From the NCBI RefSeq assembly GCF_015476545.1, contig NZ_JADMKV010000001.1, positions 124,001 through 188,000 of the forward strand: DNA of 64,000 nucleotides, written 5' to 3'. Under the pieces are notes generated by a model that worked only from the letters and a program-made list of their open reading frames with translations, searched no databases and was not told the origin of the DNA. Position 1 is the stretch's first letter. Every line of letters starts with the position of its first letter. Shown piece after piece: positions 21,688 through 32,158 of this stretch. Source of the DNA: Methylobacter sp. BlB1. GTDB lineage: Bacteria > Pseudomonadota > Gammaproteobacteria > Methylococcales > Methylomonadaceae. Both the position numbers and the translations under genes were made by a program.

Positions 21688-22614
21688 GTGAAACATTTGC
21701 CCGTTATGTTTGCGGAAGCTCTGCAACAGTTGGCGATTAAACAAGACGGCATCTATCTGGATTGTACATTCGGTCGAGGCGGCCACAGTCAGGGGATCTT
21801 GGAACAATTAGGTCCATCCGGACGCTTGCTGGCTTTTGACCGCGACGCTGATGCGGTTAACTCCGAATATGCAAAGGCCATGCTTCAAGATAAGCGATTT
21901 CAGTTGATACATAACTGTTTTTCCGAGCTGGAAAACATAGTCACCAGCGAAAGTCTGGCGGGGCATGTCGACGGGATTCTGATGGATTTGGGTGTGTCAT
22001 CCCCTCAACTGGACAATCCTGAAAGGGGGTTCAGTTTTCTGCGCGACGGACCCTTGGACATGCGCATGAATGGGAATGCCGGAGTATCGGCAGCGCAATG
22101 GCTGGCGACTGTTGATGAGCAGGATCTCGTCAAGGTTTTGTTCGAATATGGCGAGGAACGCTTCGCGCGACGCATAGCCAGGGCTGTCATCGAAAGACGA
22201 GCCCAATCGCCTGTGGCAACTACCGGACAATTAGCCGCGCTTATTGAAGAGGCCGTGCCGATCAGAGAAAAGCATAAGCATCCTGCAACGCGTACCTTTC
22301 AAGCCATACGCATTGAAATCAACAGGGAATTGGATGAGTTAAAAGACGTCCTGCAGCAATCGGCGCGGGTTCTGAAGCCGGGCGGACGATTGGTAGTGAT
22401 CTCTTTTCATTCGCTGGAAGACAGAATCGTAAAGCGTTTTATCAGGGACGAGTCCGGAGCTAAATATGATCCCGGCAAGCTGCCTGTCAAGGAAGCCGAT
22501 ATTGATAAAGGCCTTTTTAAAAAAGTAGGCAAGGCGTTAAAAGCCGGTAAGCAGGAGACTGCGCAGAACCCTAGGGCGCGCAGTGCAATCATGCGGGTAG
22601 CAGAGAGAATTTAA
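21688..22614 (+). CDS. rsmH: 16S rRNA (cytosine(1402)-N4)-methyltransferase RsmH
   Basis: RsmH (MraW) adds the N4 methyl to C1402 of 16S rRNA, the same base whose ribose is methylated by RsmI encoded near 19.5 kb. The GTG at 21688 gives 308 residues; GGGAG lies 8 bases before it, whereas the TTG at 21682 is too close. Motifs are YLDCTFGRGGHSQGIL (SAM binding), DGILMDLGVSSPQLD, FSFLRDGPLDMRM and VISFHSLEDRIVKRF. It is the second gene of the dcw cluster and directly abuts ftsL. Confidence 0.96.
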   Translation: MKHLPVMFAEALQQLAIKQDGIYLDCTFGRGGHSQGILEQLGPSGRLLAFDRDADAVNSEYAKAMLQDKRFQLIHNCFSELENIVTSESLAGHVDGILMDLGVSSPQLDNPERGFSFLRDGPLDMRMNGNAGVSAAQWLATVDEQDLVKVLFEYGEERFARRIARAVIERRAQSPVATTGQLAALIEEAVPIREKHKHPATRTFQAIRIEINRELDELKDVLQQSARVLKPGGRLVVISFHSLEDRIVKRFIRDESGAKYDPGKLPVKEADIDKGLFKKVGKALKAGKQETAQNPRARSAIMRVAERI

Positions 22615-22887
22615 GTGGCGACGAATCGGATTGTAGGTATGGCGGTTCTGCTGATAATGCTTCTGGTATCGGCGCTGGCGGTGATTTATAGCAAATATTA
22701 TTCGCGACTGATCTTTATCGAGATTCAGAAACAGGAAAGAGCCTTGGATCAGTATGAAGTGGAATGGGGACAGTTGCAGTTGGAACTGACGACTTTAACG
22801 GAACAGAATCGGGTTGAGTTAGTCGCGCGGGAGCAATTGAAATTGGTCATGCCGTTACGGGAAAAGATTATTTACATAAAACCGTAA
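22615..22887 (+). CDS. ftsL: Cell division protein FtsL
   Basis: FtsL is a small bitopic protein that joins FtsQ and FtsB and helps activate FtsWI at the septum. The 90-residue product has one membrane segment (about 7-27) followed by a leucine-zipper-like coiled coil (about 30-75). It starts with GTG directly after the rsmH stop and ends directly before the ftsI ATG. Sequence conservation in this family is low, so position and topology carry the call. An ftsB gene is not in this cluster, as is usual. Confidence 0.93.
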   Translation: MATNRIVGMAVLLIMLLVSALAVIYSKYYSRLIFIEIQKQERALDQYEVEWGQLQLELTTLTEQNRVELVAREQLKLVMPLREKIIYIKP

Positions 22888-24615
22888 ATGTTAGATTTTC
22901 AAGACAACAGGAAAACAAGCGCGCAAACCGGCGATTTCTCCGGCAGAAGAAAGTTCGTCATGGTTTTCATGATGAGTTGTATGGCGGTATTGGTCGGACG
23001 AGCGGTTGATCTGCAGGTACTGAATAAACAGTTTCTGAAAGACCAGGGCGATATGAGGCAGGTGGATGACGTATCGGTATCGGCCTATAGAGGCATGATC
23101 AAAGATAGAAACGGCGAACCTTTGGCAATCAGTACGCCTGTGCAATCCATATGGGTGAATCCCAAGGAGCTTAAGTTCGCTGCGAAAGATCAAGTCCGGC
23201 AAATGGAAAAACTGTTGGGCCTGCCGGATGGCAAAGTAACCGAACTGCTCAAAGAGGATACTACGCGGCAATTCGCGTATATCGCTCGCCGGATCAATCC
23301 CGGATTGGCGGATCAGGTAAAAGAGTTAAAACTGACCGGTGTGTATTTCGAGCGCGAATTCAAGCGTTTTTATCCTACGGGCGGCGTTTCGGCGCATTTG
23401 GTGGGCTTCACCAATGTGGACGATATCGGGCAGGAAGGGCTTGAAGCAGGGTATGAAAAAGCCTTGAAAGGCACTCCGGGCAGCAAGCGGGTCATCAGGG
23501 ATGGGCAGCGTCGCATTATTGACGACATTGAAAATATTAAAGAACCGGTTTCGGGAAAAAATCTAGAGTTAAGCATTGATCAGCGCATCCAGTATCTGGC
23601 GTATCGGGAATTGCAGCTGGCCGTTGACATGCATAAAGCCAAATCAGGCACCTTAGTGGTATTGGATGCAAAAAACGGAGAAATTCTGGCGGCAGTGAAT
23701 CAGCCGTCTTTCAATCCGAATACCCGCAAGAATCTAAAAGAAAGCTTATACAGGAACCGGGCAATGACGGATGTCTTCGAGCCGGGTTCGACAGTTAAGC
23801 CTTTAGTAGTCGCGGCGGCTTTGGACGGCGGTTACGTCCGCCCCGATGAGGTTTTCGAAACCAACGGCATGTTTCGGGTCGGACGCCATCTGGTCAAGGA
23901 TGTGCATAATTACGGCACCATGACTTTGACAGACGTGCTGAAGAAGTCCAGCAACGTGGCGGTTAGTCAGATGGCGTTGGAAATGCCGCCGGCCTATTTC
24001 TGGGGCCTATATGACAAACTCGGGTTTGGGACGGCGACCGGAGCCGGTTTTCCAGGTGAAGCCAGCGGTAGTCTGCTCGATTATCACAAATGGCATCCTT
24101 TTGAGCAGGCGACCTTGTCGTTCGGTTACGGTTTGAATGTAACCGCTGTGCAATTGGCAAGAGCTTATACGGCACTGGCCGACGATGGCATTCTGCATTC
24201 GGTCAGTTTATTGAAACGGGATGAAGATGAAGATATGCGGCGCGTGTTCTCAGCCAAGACCGCCAGGCGCGTCAGGGCGATGATGGAAACCGTAGTTACG
24301 AAAGACGGCACCGCTTATGAGGCCAGAGTCGATGGCTACAGAGTCGCCGGTAAAACCGGAACGGCAAAAAAAGCCGGGGCCGGAGGCTATGTTGATAAAG
24401 CCTATCAGGCTGTTTTTGCTGGCATGGCGCCGGCTAGCGACCCTAGGCTGATTATCGTGGTCATGATTGACGAACCTTCCGCCGGTCAATATTACGGTGG
24501 CATAGTTTCCGCTCCGGTGTTTTCCAAAGTCATGGCTGGCGCATTGAGAGTGCTGGGCGTAGCGCCAGACCAGGAAGACACCATGCCGGTGCTGCTGACG
24601 CAGAAAGCCTCATGA
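22888..24615 (+). CDS. ftsI: Peptidoglycan transpeptidase FtsI (PBP3)
   Basis: FtsI is the septal class B penicillin-binding protein that crosslinks peptidoglycan with its SEDS partner FtsW, encoded about 5 kb downstream. The 575-residue product has an N-terminal membrane anchor (about 24-42), a pedestal domain and a transpeptidase domain. The active-site triad is STVK in FEPGSTVKP, SSN in KKSSNVAVS, and KTGT in AGKTGTAKKA. It overlaps murE by 4 bases (ATGA). Confidence 0.97.
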   Translation: MLDFQDNRKTSAQTGDFSGRRKFVMVFMMSCMAVLVGRAVDLQVLNKQFLKDQGDMRQVDDVSVSAYRGMIKDRNGEPLAISTPVQSIWVNPKELKFAAKDQVRQMEKLLGLPDGKVTELLKEDTTRQFAYIARRINPGLADQVKELKLTGVYFEREFKRFYPTGGVSAHLVGFTNVDDIGQEGLEAGYEKALKGTPGSKRVIRDGQRRIIDDIENIKEPVSGKNLELSIDQRIQYLAYRELQLAVDMHKAKSGTLVVLDAKNGEILAAVNQPSFNPNTRKNLKESLYRNRAMTDVFEPGSTVKPLVVAAALDGGYVRPDEVFETNGMFRVGRHLVKDVHNYGTMTLTDVLKKSSNVAVSQMALEMPPAYFWGLYDKLGFGTATGAGFPGEASGSLLDYHKWHPFEQATLSFGYGLNVTAVQLARAYTALADDGILHSVSLLKRDEDEDMRRVFSAKTARRVRAMMETVVTKDGTAYEARVDGYRVAGKTGTAKKAGAGGYVDKAYQAVFAGMAPASDPRLIIVVMIDEPSAGQYYGGIVSAPVFSKVMAGALRVLGVAPDQEDTMPVLLTQKAS

Positions 24616-26087
24616 ACATGAAGCTGAAGGATTTATTAGCGGGGCTTTCGCTCGTCGACGATGAATTGACGATTACGGGTTTGGCGCTGGATAGCCGAGC
24701 GATAGTCAAGGGCAATGCATTTATTGCCCTGAATGGGTCTGCGCAGCACGGATTGATGCATGTCGCTCAGGCTATTGCAAATGGCGCTTGTGCTGTGATT
24801 TTTGACCCGGCCGGGCAGGGTAGGCAATTGGCGGAAGGGGGCGGCGATATTTCAGCCATTCCGGTTGACAATCTGGGATTGCGGTTGGGTGAAATCGCCG
24901 CGCGTTTTTACGGTGACCCATCGCAACGGCTCGATGTTATCGGTATTACCGGAACGAATGGAAAAACCTCGTGCAGTCAGTTTTTAAGTCAGCTTATGGA
25001 TGACTGCGGCATTATCGGGACACTGGGCTGGGGCGAGTGGGGCAGGCTCAATAAAACCCTTAACACGACGCCCGACGCCCTGGCTGTTCAGCACATACTG
25101 GCTGAGCTGGCAAAGGCTAAAAAACAAACGGTTGCAATGGAAGTTTCGTCGCACGGTTTGGAGCAGGGCCGCGTTAACGGTGTACGTTTTAAAGGCGCCG
25201 TCTTTACCAATATCAGCCGCGATCACCTCGATTATCACGGTTCGATGGAGGCTTATGTCGAGGCCAAGCTGGCATTATTGCACAAGCCGGGACTGGCTTT
25301 CGCGGTAGTGAATCTGGACGATGAGTACAGCAAACAAATTATAGCCGCAACGCCTGATTCGGCTGCCGTATGGGGATTTAGCGCCAAAGGGAAAACAGAA
25401 GGCCGCGGCGAAAACGTGAATGCAGAACACATCCTGCATCAAGCCGGCGGCATCGAGTTTGACGTGCGTTGGCGGCACGAGCAGCGGCGCGTCAAGGTGC
25501 CGTTATACGGCGATTTCAATGTAGAGAACGTTCTGGCCGTGTTGACCGTCATGCTGGCGATGGGGCTTACATTGACAGATGCTGCTGACAGGTTGAAGCG
25601 CCTCGAGCCGGTGGCCGGGCGCATGGAGCGCTTGGGCGGAGAGGATGCCCCTCTGATTTTTGTCGATTATGCCCATACGCCGGATGCGCTGGACAAGGTG
25701 TTATCCAGCGTCAGGAAGCATTGCAAAGAGGCTTTATGGGTGGTTTTCGGTTGCGGCGGCAACAGAGATATCGGCAAGCGTCCGCAAATGGGAGCCTACG
25801 CAGAACATCGGGCAGACTATGTGATTGTTACGGATGACAATCCGCGTTATGAAAATGGACTCGATATAGTAAATGACATATTGGCTGGTTGCAGTTCAGG
25901 TAAGGTTGAAGTGATCCAAAACAGAGAACAGGCGATACAAAAAGCGATAGCTAGTGCGGGCGCAAACGATTGTATCGTGATTGCCGGTAAAGGCCATGAG
26001 CAGTATCAGGAGATCAATGGTGTAAAAATACCGTTCAGCGACAATCAAGCGGTGATTGACGCATTAAAAGCGAGAGCGGCGCAATGA
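24612..26087 (+). CDS. murE: UDP-MurNAc-tripeptide synthetase MurE
   Basis: MurE adds the third residue to UDP-MurNAc-L-Ala-D-Glu. The 491-residue ligase has the ATP loop GITGTNGKTSC and VMEVSSHGL-like AMEVSSHGLEQGRV. The motif DDNPR (in VTDDNPRYENG) marks specificity for meso-diaminopimelate rather than lysine. Start and stop overlap ftsI and murF by 4 bases each, so it is embedded in the coupled operon. Confidence 0.97.
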   Translation: MNMKLKDLLAGLSLVDDELTITGLALDSRAIVKGNAFIALNGSAQHGLMHVAQAIANGACAVIFDPAGQGRQLAEGGGDISAIPVDNLGLRLGEIAARFYGDPSQRLDVIGITGTNGKTSCSQFLSQLMDDCGIIGTLGWGEWGRLNKTLNTTPDALAVQHILAELAKAKKQTVAMEVSSHGLEQGRVNGVRFKGAVFTNISRDHLDYHGSMEAYVEAKLALLHKPGLAFAVVNLDDEYSKQIIAATPDSAAVWGFSAKGKTEGRGENVNAEHILHQAGGIEFDVRWRHEQRRVKVPLYGDFNVENVLAVLTVMLAMGLTLTDAADRLKRLEPVAGRMERLGGEDAPLIFVDYAHTPDALDKVLSSVRKHCKEALWVVFGCGGNRDIGKRPQMGAYAEHRADYVIVTDDNPRYENGLDIVNDILAGCSSGKVEVIQNREQAIQKAIASAGANDCIVIAGKGHEQYQEINGVKIPFSDNQAVIDALKARAAQ

Positions 26088-27481
26088 TGGCGATGAGATT
26101 AAGCGATATTGCCCGCTGTGTGCACGGACAACTCGTCGGGCAGGACACAGCCATCTCATCGGTCAGTATCGATACCAGAGCCATCAAGCTCGGACAGCTC
26201 TATGTGGCAATCAAGGGACACAACTTCGACGGCAATGATTTCGTCGATCTGGCCGAGCAGGCCGGAGCCGCCGCGGCCATTGTGAATAAAGGAGTCGCGC
26301 CGACAATGTCTCATATAGTCGTCGATGATACACGTCTGGCATTGGCTGAACTGGCCGGCGCCTGGCGCCGGAAGGCATCAGTTTCGGTAGTCGGCCTGAC
26401 CGGCAGCAATGGCAAAACGACGGTCAAGGAAATGGTGGCAGCCATATTGGGCGTCAATGATCCGGTATTGTTTACTCAGGGCAACCTGAACAATGAAATC
26501 GGGGTGCCTTTGACTTTGCTTCGGCTCGAAGAACGGCATCGCTATGCCGTGGTCGAGATGGGGGCAAACCATCCCGGAGAAATTGCCTATACCAGCACCC
26601 ATGCCCAAGCCGATGTCGTGATCATCACGAATGTAGGTGCGGCACATATAGAAGGTTTCGGCAGTCTGGACGGTGTCGCGCGGGCGAAGGGCGAAATTAT
26701 CCAGACGCTTAAAAATGACGGCATTGCCGTGTTGAATCACGATGATGCCTATTTCGACTATTGGAAAGCCATAGCCGGAGCCAGAAAAACCGTGTCATTC
26801 GGTTTAAATGACGGAGCCGACGTGACTGCCCGGGCAATCAGGACGGAAATCCGCACTAATGAGAGTTCCGATTCGAGTGGTACAGCTTCTGCCGAGTTTA
26901 TAACCGGTTTTGAGTTAGTCACGGCTCAGGGTTCTCTGAATGTGAACTTGAAACTGGCAGGACGGCACAATGTCCTTAATGCGCTTGCGGCGGCGGCGGC
27001 CTGTCTGGCTTTAGGCGTAGGCCTGCAACAGATCAAGCAGGGGCTGGAAGGCGTAAAACCGGTGACGGGCCGTTTACAGCCGCTGATGGGCCGGCAGCGC
27101 AACATCATCATCGATGATACCTATAATGCGAATTTTGCCTCACTGAAGGCGGGACTGGAGGTGCTGAAAGGCATGCCAGGCGAACCCTGGGTTGTCCTGG
27201 GGGCTTTTGGCGAATTGGGGCCGGAGAGCAAAAAAATACATGAAGAAATGGGCGAACTGCTTAAAGCCAGTGGAGTCGTGCGTCTGTTGGCTACAGGTGC
27301 CGATACCCGAAATACTGTGCGGCTTTTTGGCCCGGGAGCTACTTTTTTTGAGACCCAGAATGAGCTGATCGATGCATTAAAACAAGAACTTAAAGGCAAC
27401 GAATCGGTTTTGATCAAAGGGTCGAGAGCGCAGCGCATGGAAAATGTAGCTGCAGCTCTGGTTGAAAATTTCAGGATTTAG
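26084..27481 (+). CDS. murF: UDP-MurNAc-tripeptide-D-alanyl-D-alanine ligase MurF
   Basis: MurF attaches D-Ala-D-Ala to complete the UDP-MurNAc-pentapeptide. The 465-residue protein has the Mur-ligase ATP loop GLTGSNGKTTVKEM and GNLNNEIGVPLTLL, the latter being the MurF-type signature after the central domain begins. DDTYNAN is also conserved. Its substrate dipeptide is supplied by DdlB from the same cluster. It starts in the murE stop (ATGA), and mraY follows after 3 bases. Confidence 0.97.
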   Translation: MMAMRLSDIARCVHGQLVGQDTAISSVSIDTRAIKLGQLYVAIKGHNFDGNDFVDLAEQAGAAAAIVNKGVAPTMSHIVVDDTRLALAELAGAWRRKASVSVVGLTGSNGKTTVKEMVAAILGVNDPVLFTQGNLNNEIGVPLTLLRLEERHRYAVVEMGANHPGEIAYTSTHAQADVVIITNVGAAHIEGFGSLDGVARAKGEIIQTLKNDGIAVLNHDDAYFDYWKAIAGARKTVSFGLNDGADVTARAIRTEIRTNESSDSSGTASAEFITGFELVTAQGSLNVNLKLAGRHNVLNALAAAAACLALGVGLQQIKQGLEGVKPVTGRLQPLMGRQRNIIIDDTYNANFASLKAGLEVLKGMPGEPWVVLGAFGELGPESKKIHEEMGELLKASGVVRLLATGADTRNTVRLFGPGATFFETQNELIDALKQELKGNESVLIKGSRAQRMENVAAALVENFRI

Positions 27482-27484
27482 AAG

Positions 27485-28567
27485 ATGTTAGTTTATTTGG
27501 CAGATTATTTAATGACATTCGAAGGCGGCTTTCGGGTTTTTCATTACCTGACATTTCGCGCCATTCTCGGAGCATTAACTGCGCTGATGATTTCCTTCAT
27601 CGTCGGGCCGGTGATGATCAGAAAACTAAGCCGCAACAAGATCGGGCAGAGTGTTCGTGAATGCGGTCCGCAAACGCACTATGAAAAATCGGGCACTCCT
27701 ACCATGGGCGGAACCCTGATTTTGGTGGCGATTGCCATCAGTACTTTGCTGTGGGCCGATCTCGGCAATCGCTATATCTGGGTCATCATGCTGGTCACCA
27801 TGGGCTACGGCGTTATCGGATTCGTCGATGACTATCGGAAAGTGGTTCGCCGCAACAGTGACGGCTTATCGGCTAAAGCTAAGTATTTCTGGCAGTCCGC
27901 CATCGGGCTGGTGGCCGCAGTTTTTCTGTACAAAACAGCCGTGCTGCCGGCGGAAACGCAATTCATCGTGCCTTTTTTCAAGAGCGTCATGCTCGATATG
28001 GGCTGGATGTATGTGGTGTTGGCCTATTTCGTCATTGTCGGCAGCAGCAATGCCGTTAACTTAACCGACGGTCTGGATGGATTGGCCATTATGCCGACCG
28101 TCATGGTGGCTTCCGGGCTGGGAATTTTTGCCTATCTGTCCGGGCATGTGACGTTTGCCGAATATCTGGCGATTCCTTATTTGCCTAATGCCGGGGAATT
28201 GATTGTATTTTGCGCCGCTTTGGTGGGCGCCGGATTGGGTTTTTTGTGGTTTAACGCTTATCCCGCGATGGTGTTTATGGGCGATGTAGGCGCGCTGGCG
28301 CTGGGCGGAGCTTTAGGCGTATTGGCAATACTTGTTAGACAAGAAGTTGTGCTGATGATTATGGGCGGTGTTTTCGTCATGGAAACGGTATCCGTGATTA
28401 TCCAGGTTGCCTCTTTCAAGACGACAGGGAAACGCGTTTTCCGTATGGCACCGATTCATCATCATTTTGAGTTGAAAGGTTGGCCCGAACCTCGGGTTAT
28501 CGTACGTTTCTGGATCATCACCGTGATCTTGGTGCTGATCGGTCTGGCAACTTTGAAATTGAGATAA
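27485..28567 (+). CDS. mraY: Phospho-MurNAc-pentapeptide transferase MraY
   Basis: MraY transfers phospho-MurNAc-pentapeptide to undecaprenyl phosphate, giving lipid I in the inner membrane. The 360-residue protein has about ten membrane segments. Conserved loops include [15 protein letters not shown] (the Asp pair), [10 protein letters not shown] and the C-terminal [13 protein letters not shown]. The last loop with its three histidines is a hallmark of the family. Length equals E. coli MraY. Confidence 0.97.
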   Translation: MLVYLADYLMTFEGGFRVFHYLTFRAILGALTALMISFIVGPVMIRKLSRNKIGQSVRECGPQTHYEKSGTPTMGGTLILVAIAISTLLWADLGNRYIWVIMLVTMGYGVIGFVDDYRKVVRRNSDGLSAKAKYFWQSAIGLVAAVFLYKTAVLPAETQFIVPFFKSVMLDMGWMYVVLAYFVIVGSSNAVNLTDGLDGLAIMPTVMVASGLGIFAYLSGHVTFAEYLAIPYLPNAGELIVFCAALVGAGLGFLWFNAYPAMVFMGDVGALALGGALGVLAILVRQEVVLMIMGGVFVMETVSVIIQVASFKTTGKRVFRMAPIHHHFELKGWPEPRVIVRFWIITVILVLIGLATLKLR

Positions 28568-28572
28568 AGAAA

Positions 28573-29946
28573 ATGGATAAGACAGCGATTACAGAATTGT
28601 TAAAAAAGAATTTTGCGCTGGATCCACACAGCGCCAAGGTTTTAGTGGTCGGCCTTGGCGTAACAGGAATTTCAGCGGCACGTTATTTACAAAATCTGGG
28701 CATTAAGTTCGCTATCGTCGATAGCCGGGCTAAACCGCCGCTATTGGAGGAATTCTCCCAGCAGATGCCTGACGCCGCGGTTTTTACCGGCGGATTTGAT
28801 GAAGCGGCTTTTAAGGTGGCTACGCATCTGGTCGTCAGTCCCGGTGTGTCGCTTAATGAGAACGCTATTGTCAAAGCCATTGCCAATGGCGCGAGAGTCG
28901 TCAGCGATATTGATCTGTTTGCCTGCTCTGTTGATGTGCCAGTTGTTGCGATTACCGGTTCCAACGGTAAAAGCACCGTGACAACCATGCTCGGCGAAAT
29001 GGCGAAAGAAGCCGGCAAACGCGTGGGCGTAGGCGGAAATCTCGGGACGCCGGCTCTGGATTTGCTAGAGCAGGATGCGGAACTGTATGTGCTGGAGCTT
29101 TCAAGTTTTCAGCTGGAAAGAACCACTGTTTTCAATGCAGCGGCTGCTACCGTGCTTAATGTATCGGCGGATCATCTGGACAGGCATGCCGATATGGCCG
29201 GCTATGCTGTGGAAAAGCGCAGGGTTTTCGACGGCAATGGCGTTATGGTCATTAATGTTGATGACCCTGTTGTCAATGCGATGAAAGATGCAAACAGAGA
29301 AGTGCTCACATTTTCTATCAACAGCATGAAGGCGAATTTTTACCTTGCAGCAAAAGACGGCAAGGAATATCTGATGCACAATGACACGACACTGATGCCT
29401 CTGGCCGAATTGCCGCTTGAAGGTCGGCATAATGCGGCAAATGCGCTGGCCGCTCTGGCATTAGGCGTAGCTGTCGGATTGGATGAGCAGGCCATGTGCC
29501 GGGCATTGCAGAAATTTAAAGGGCTGGCGCACCGCATGCAGCGCGTCGCTGAAATACGCGGCGTCACTTGGGTCAATGATTCAAAGGCAACCAATATCGG
29601 TGCCTGCGTGGCGGCTTTGCAGGGGTATGACCGCAAAGTCATTCTGATTGCCGGGGGCGATGCCAAAGGAGCCGATATGAATGAGCTGATGCCCGTCATC
29701 AAAGAAAAAGCCAAAAGTGTCGTGTTGATGGGTAAGGATGCGGGACTGATCGAGCAGGCGCTCAATGGCTGTGTACCCGTTTATTCTGCTGAAAATATTT
29801 TTCAGGCGGTGCAGATTGCCGCCAATCTTGCAGATGCCGGTGAAAGCGTATTGCTTTCTCCAGCTTGTGCCAGTCTTGATCAGTTTAAAAATTATCAGGA
29901 TCGCGGTGAGAAATTCACTAAAGCGGTGCTGGAGCTGGTTGCATGA
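28573..29946 (+). CDS. murD: UDP-MurNAc-alanine-D-glutamate ligase MurD
   Basis: MurD adds D-glutamate to UDP-MurNAc-L-Ala. The ATG at 28573 gives 457 residues; an upstream in-frame start at 28480 would overlap mraY heavily and is rejected. The N-terminal domain shows VVGLGVTGISAARYL, the ATP loop is ITGSNGKSTVTTM, and the C-terminal part contains WVNDSKATN. It lies 5 bases after mraY and overlaps ftsW by 4 bases (ATGA). Confidence 0.96.
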   Translation: MDKTAITELLKKNFALDPHSAKVLVVGLGVTGISAARYLQNLGIKFAIVDSRAKPPLLEEFSQQMPDAAVFTGGFDEAAFKVATHLVVSPGVSLNENAIVKAIANGARVVSDIDLFACSVDVPVVAITGSNGKSTVTTMLGEMAKEAGKRVGVGGNLGTPALDLLEQDAELYVLELSSFQLERTTVFNAAAATVLNVSADHLDRHADMAGYAVEKRRVFDGNGVMVINVDDPVVNAMKDANREVLTFSINSMKANFYLAAKDGKEYLMHNDTTLMPLAELPLEGRHNAANALAALALGVAVGLDEQAMCRALQKFKGLAHRMQRVAEIRGVTWVNDSKATNIGACVAALQGYDRKVILIAGGDAKGADMNELMPVIKEKAKSVVLMGKDAGLIEQALNGCVPVYSAENIFQAVQIAANLADAGESVLLSPACASLDQFKNYQDRGEKFTKAVLELVA

Positions 29947-31118
29947 GCGATCGCGCGAAAACGCCGCGGACCAGGCGACTGCATTTTGATCCGTTGTTGC
30001 TAGCGACGTGTACGAGCCTGCTGCTGATCGGTTTCATAATGGTGACGTCATCATCATTGCATTTAGGCGTAAAAATGGCCGATGACAGCCTGCATTATCC
30101 GATCAGGCAGCTGATACACATCGGCCTTGGATTATTCCTGGGTGCCGGCGTTATGGCGGTGCCCATGCAAACGTGGGAAAAATGGGGGCCGTGGCTGTTC
30201 ATAACGGGCTTGCTGTTGCTGGTGATTGTGCTGGTGCCCGGCCTCGGCATAAGGGTCAACGGCAGCGTACGCTGGTTGTCATTAGGCGGTTTGCGCATAC
30301 AGGTGTCGGAAGTCGTTAAATTCTTCGCCGTTATCTATATGGCGGGCTATGTTACTCGGCATGAGCAGTCTTTGCGCGAGTCAGCTTACGGGATTGTAAA
30401 ACCTTTGGCGCTGTTTTCGTTGGCTTGCCTGTTATTGCTGATGGAGCCGGATTTTGGTTCGTCGGTAGTCATTTTATGCATCGCCATGGGCATTATGTTT
30501 CTCGCCGGTGCCAGATTGTCGCAATTCATTATTCTGCTGGCCGTAGTGGCCTTGCTGGCCGTCTTGCTGGTTTATTTTTCGCCTTACCGTCTGGTCCGGG
30601 TGACCAGTTTCATGAATCCTTGGGCCGATCCGCTGAATACGGGATTTCAGTTGGTGCAGGCGCTGATTTCTTTTGGGCGCGGCGAATGGTTGGGCGTGGG
30701 ACTCGGCAGCGGCATACAGAAATTATTCTATTTGCCGGAAGCGCATACCGACTTCCTGTTTTCAGTGATTGGCGAAGAGTTGGGGCTGCTGGGCGTAGTG
30801 ACTGTCATCGGCTTGTTTTCGTTACTGATATGGCGGACTTTTCAGGTGGCTGTCGAGGCAGAAAAGGCAGGGCAAAAATTCTCGGCTTTTGTTGCCTATG
30901 GGTTGGCCATCTGGTTTGGTTTTCAGTCGTTCGTCAATATGGGGGTCAACATGGGCATTTTGCCGACGAAGGGGCTGACTTTGCCGCTGATGAGTTACGG
31001 CGGCGGCAGTATGATGATTATGTGTTGCGCGGTGGCGCTGCTGTTTCGCGTGCAGAGCGAAGTTTATGAAATTAATGCCAACAGGCCTAAAGGAAAGTCG
31101 GAATGGGCAAGCGCATAG
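29943..31118 (+). CDS. ftsW: SEDS peptidoglycan glycosyltransferase FtsW
   Basis: FtsW is the SEDS-family glycan polymerase of the divisome, working with FtsI. The 391-residue protein has about ten membrane segments. Conserved stretches are FMNPWADPLNTGFQ, PEAHTDFLFSVIGEELG and the C-terminal PTKGLTLPLMSYGGGSM, typical of FtsW rather than RodA. It couples to murD by ATGA and overlaps murG by 16 bases. Confidence 0.95.
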   Translation: MSDRAKTPRTRRLHFDPLLLATCTSLLLIGFIMVTSSSLHLGVKMADDSLHYPIRQLIHIGLGLFLGAGVMAVPMQTWEKWGPWLFITGLLLLVIVLVPGLGIRVNGSVRWLSLGGLRIQVSEVVKFFAVIYMAGYVTRHEQSLRESAYGIVKPLALFSLACLLLLMEPDFGSSVVILCIAMGIMFLAGARLSQFIILLAVVALLAVLLVYFSPYRLVRVTSFMNPWADPLNTGFQLVQALISFGRGEWLGVGLGSGIQKLFYLPEAHTDFLFSVIGEELGLLGVVTVIGLFSLLIWRTFQVAVEAEKAGQKFSAFVAYGLAIWFGFQSFVNMGVNMGILPTKGLTLPLMSYGGGSMMIMCCAVALLFRVQSEVYEINANRPKGKSEWASA

Positions 31119-32158
31119 TCATCATGGCCGGCGGGACCGGCGGTCATGTGTTTCCGGCCTTGGCGGTCGCACAGTCGCTGGCGGAAAAAGGCTGGCAGGT
31201 CAGCTGGCTGGGTACGCGGAAAGGCTTGGAAAGCCGTGTCGTTCCCGAGAATGGCATTGAGATTGACTGGCTGTCGGTTTCGGGCGTGCGCGGCAAAGGC
31301 ATCATGGCCAAATTAAAAGCCGTATTGACATTGGCAAAGGCTTGCATGCAGGCATTACGAGTCTTGCGGCGACGTAAACCCGACGTGGTGCTGGGCATGG
31401 GCGGATTTGTTGCAGGGCCAGGCGGACTGATGGCAAAACTGTTGGGCATACCTTTGATCATTCATGAGCAGAACCGTGTACCCGGTACGACAAACCGGCT
31501 GTTGGCAAAAATAGCCAATCGCATACTGGAGGCTTTCCCCGACAGTTTTAACAAGGAGGTGAAGGCTGAATGCACAGGCAATCCACTTCGGAAACAGTTT
31601 TTAAACCGGCTCGATGACCGCGGCAGGCGGAGCAATCAGGCTGTCCATATCCTGGTCGTGGGCGGCAGCCAGGGTGCCCAGGTATTGAATGAGGTTGTTC
31701 CGGAAGCGGTCAGGCAACTGAAAGATGCGCAGATCAAGCACCAGACCGGCACGGTCATGTTCGAGCAGGTCAAAAGCCGATATGAAGCTTTGGGCATTAA
31801 TGCTGACGTAAGCGCTTTCATAGATGATATGGTGGCGGCCTATCAATGGGCTGATATGGTGATTTGCCGGGCCGGCGCGATGACCGTCAGTGAAGTCGCA
31901 GCTTTGGGGGTGCCGGCTATTTTTGTACCGCTGCCGCATGCCATTGACGATCATCAAACAGCGAATGCCCGCTATTTAACCGATGCCGGCGCCGGAATCT
32001 GCTTGATGCAGAAAGACTTGAATGCCTCAACGCTGGCAGAACAAATAACAAGAATGCTGAAACAACTGGATGTAATGAGTAGAACTGCAAAACAATGCGC
32101 CCGCCTGGATGCGACTGAAGTCGTTGCCGGCTATTGCATGGCCGAGGCCGGCTTATGA
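31103..32158 (+). CDS. murG: UDP-GlcNAc-lipid I N-acetylglucosaminyltransferase MurG
   Basis: MurG adds GlcNAc to lipid I to form lipid II on the cytoplasmic face of the membrane. The 351-residue GT-B enzyme shows the first glycine loop [14 protein letters not shown], then [34 protein letters not shown] and the UDP-GlcNAc region [18 protein letters not shown]. It overlaps ftsW by 16 bases and murC by 4. Its product is the substrate flipped by MurJ, encoded near 6 kb. Confidence 0.97.
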   Translation: MGKRIVIMAGGTGGHVFPALAVAQSLAEKGWQVSWLGTRKGLESRVVPENGIEIDWLSVSGVRGKGIMAKLKAVLTLAKACMQALRVLRRRKPDVVLGMGGFVAGPGGLMAKLLGIPLIIHEQNRVPGTTNRLLAKIANRILEAFPDSFNKEVKAECTGNPLRKQFLNRLDDRGRRSNQAVHILVVGGSQGAQVLNEVVPEAVRQLKDAQIKHQTGTVMFEQVKSRYEALGINADVSAFIDDMVAAYQWADMVICRAGAMTVSEVAALGVPAIFVPLPHAIDDHQTANARYLTDAGAGICLMQKDLNASTLAEQITRMLKQLDVMSRTAKQCARLDATEVVAGYCMAEAGL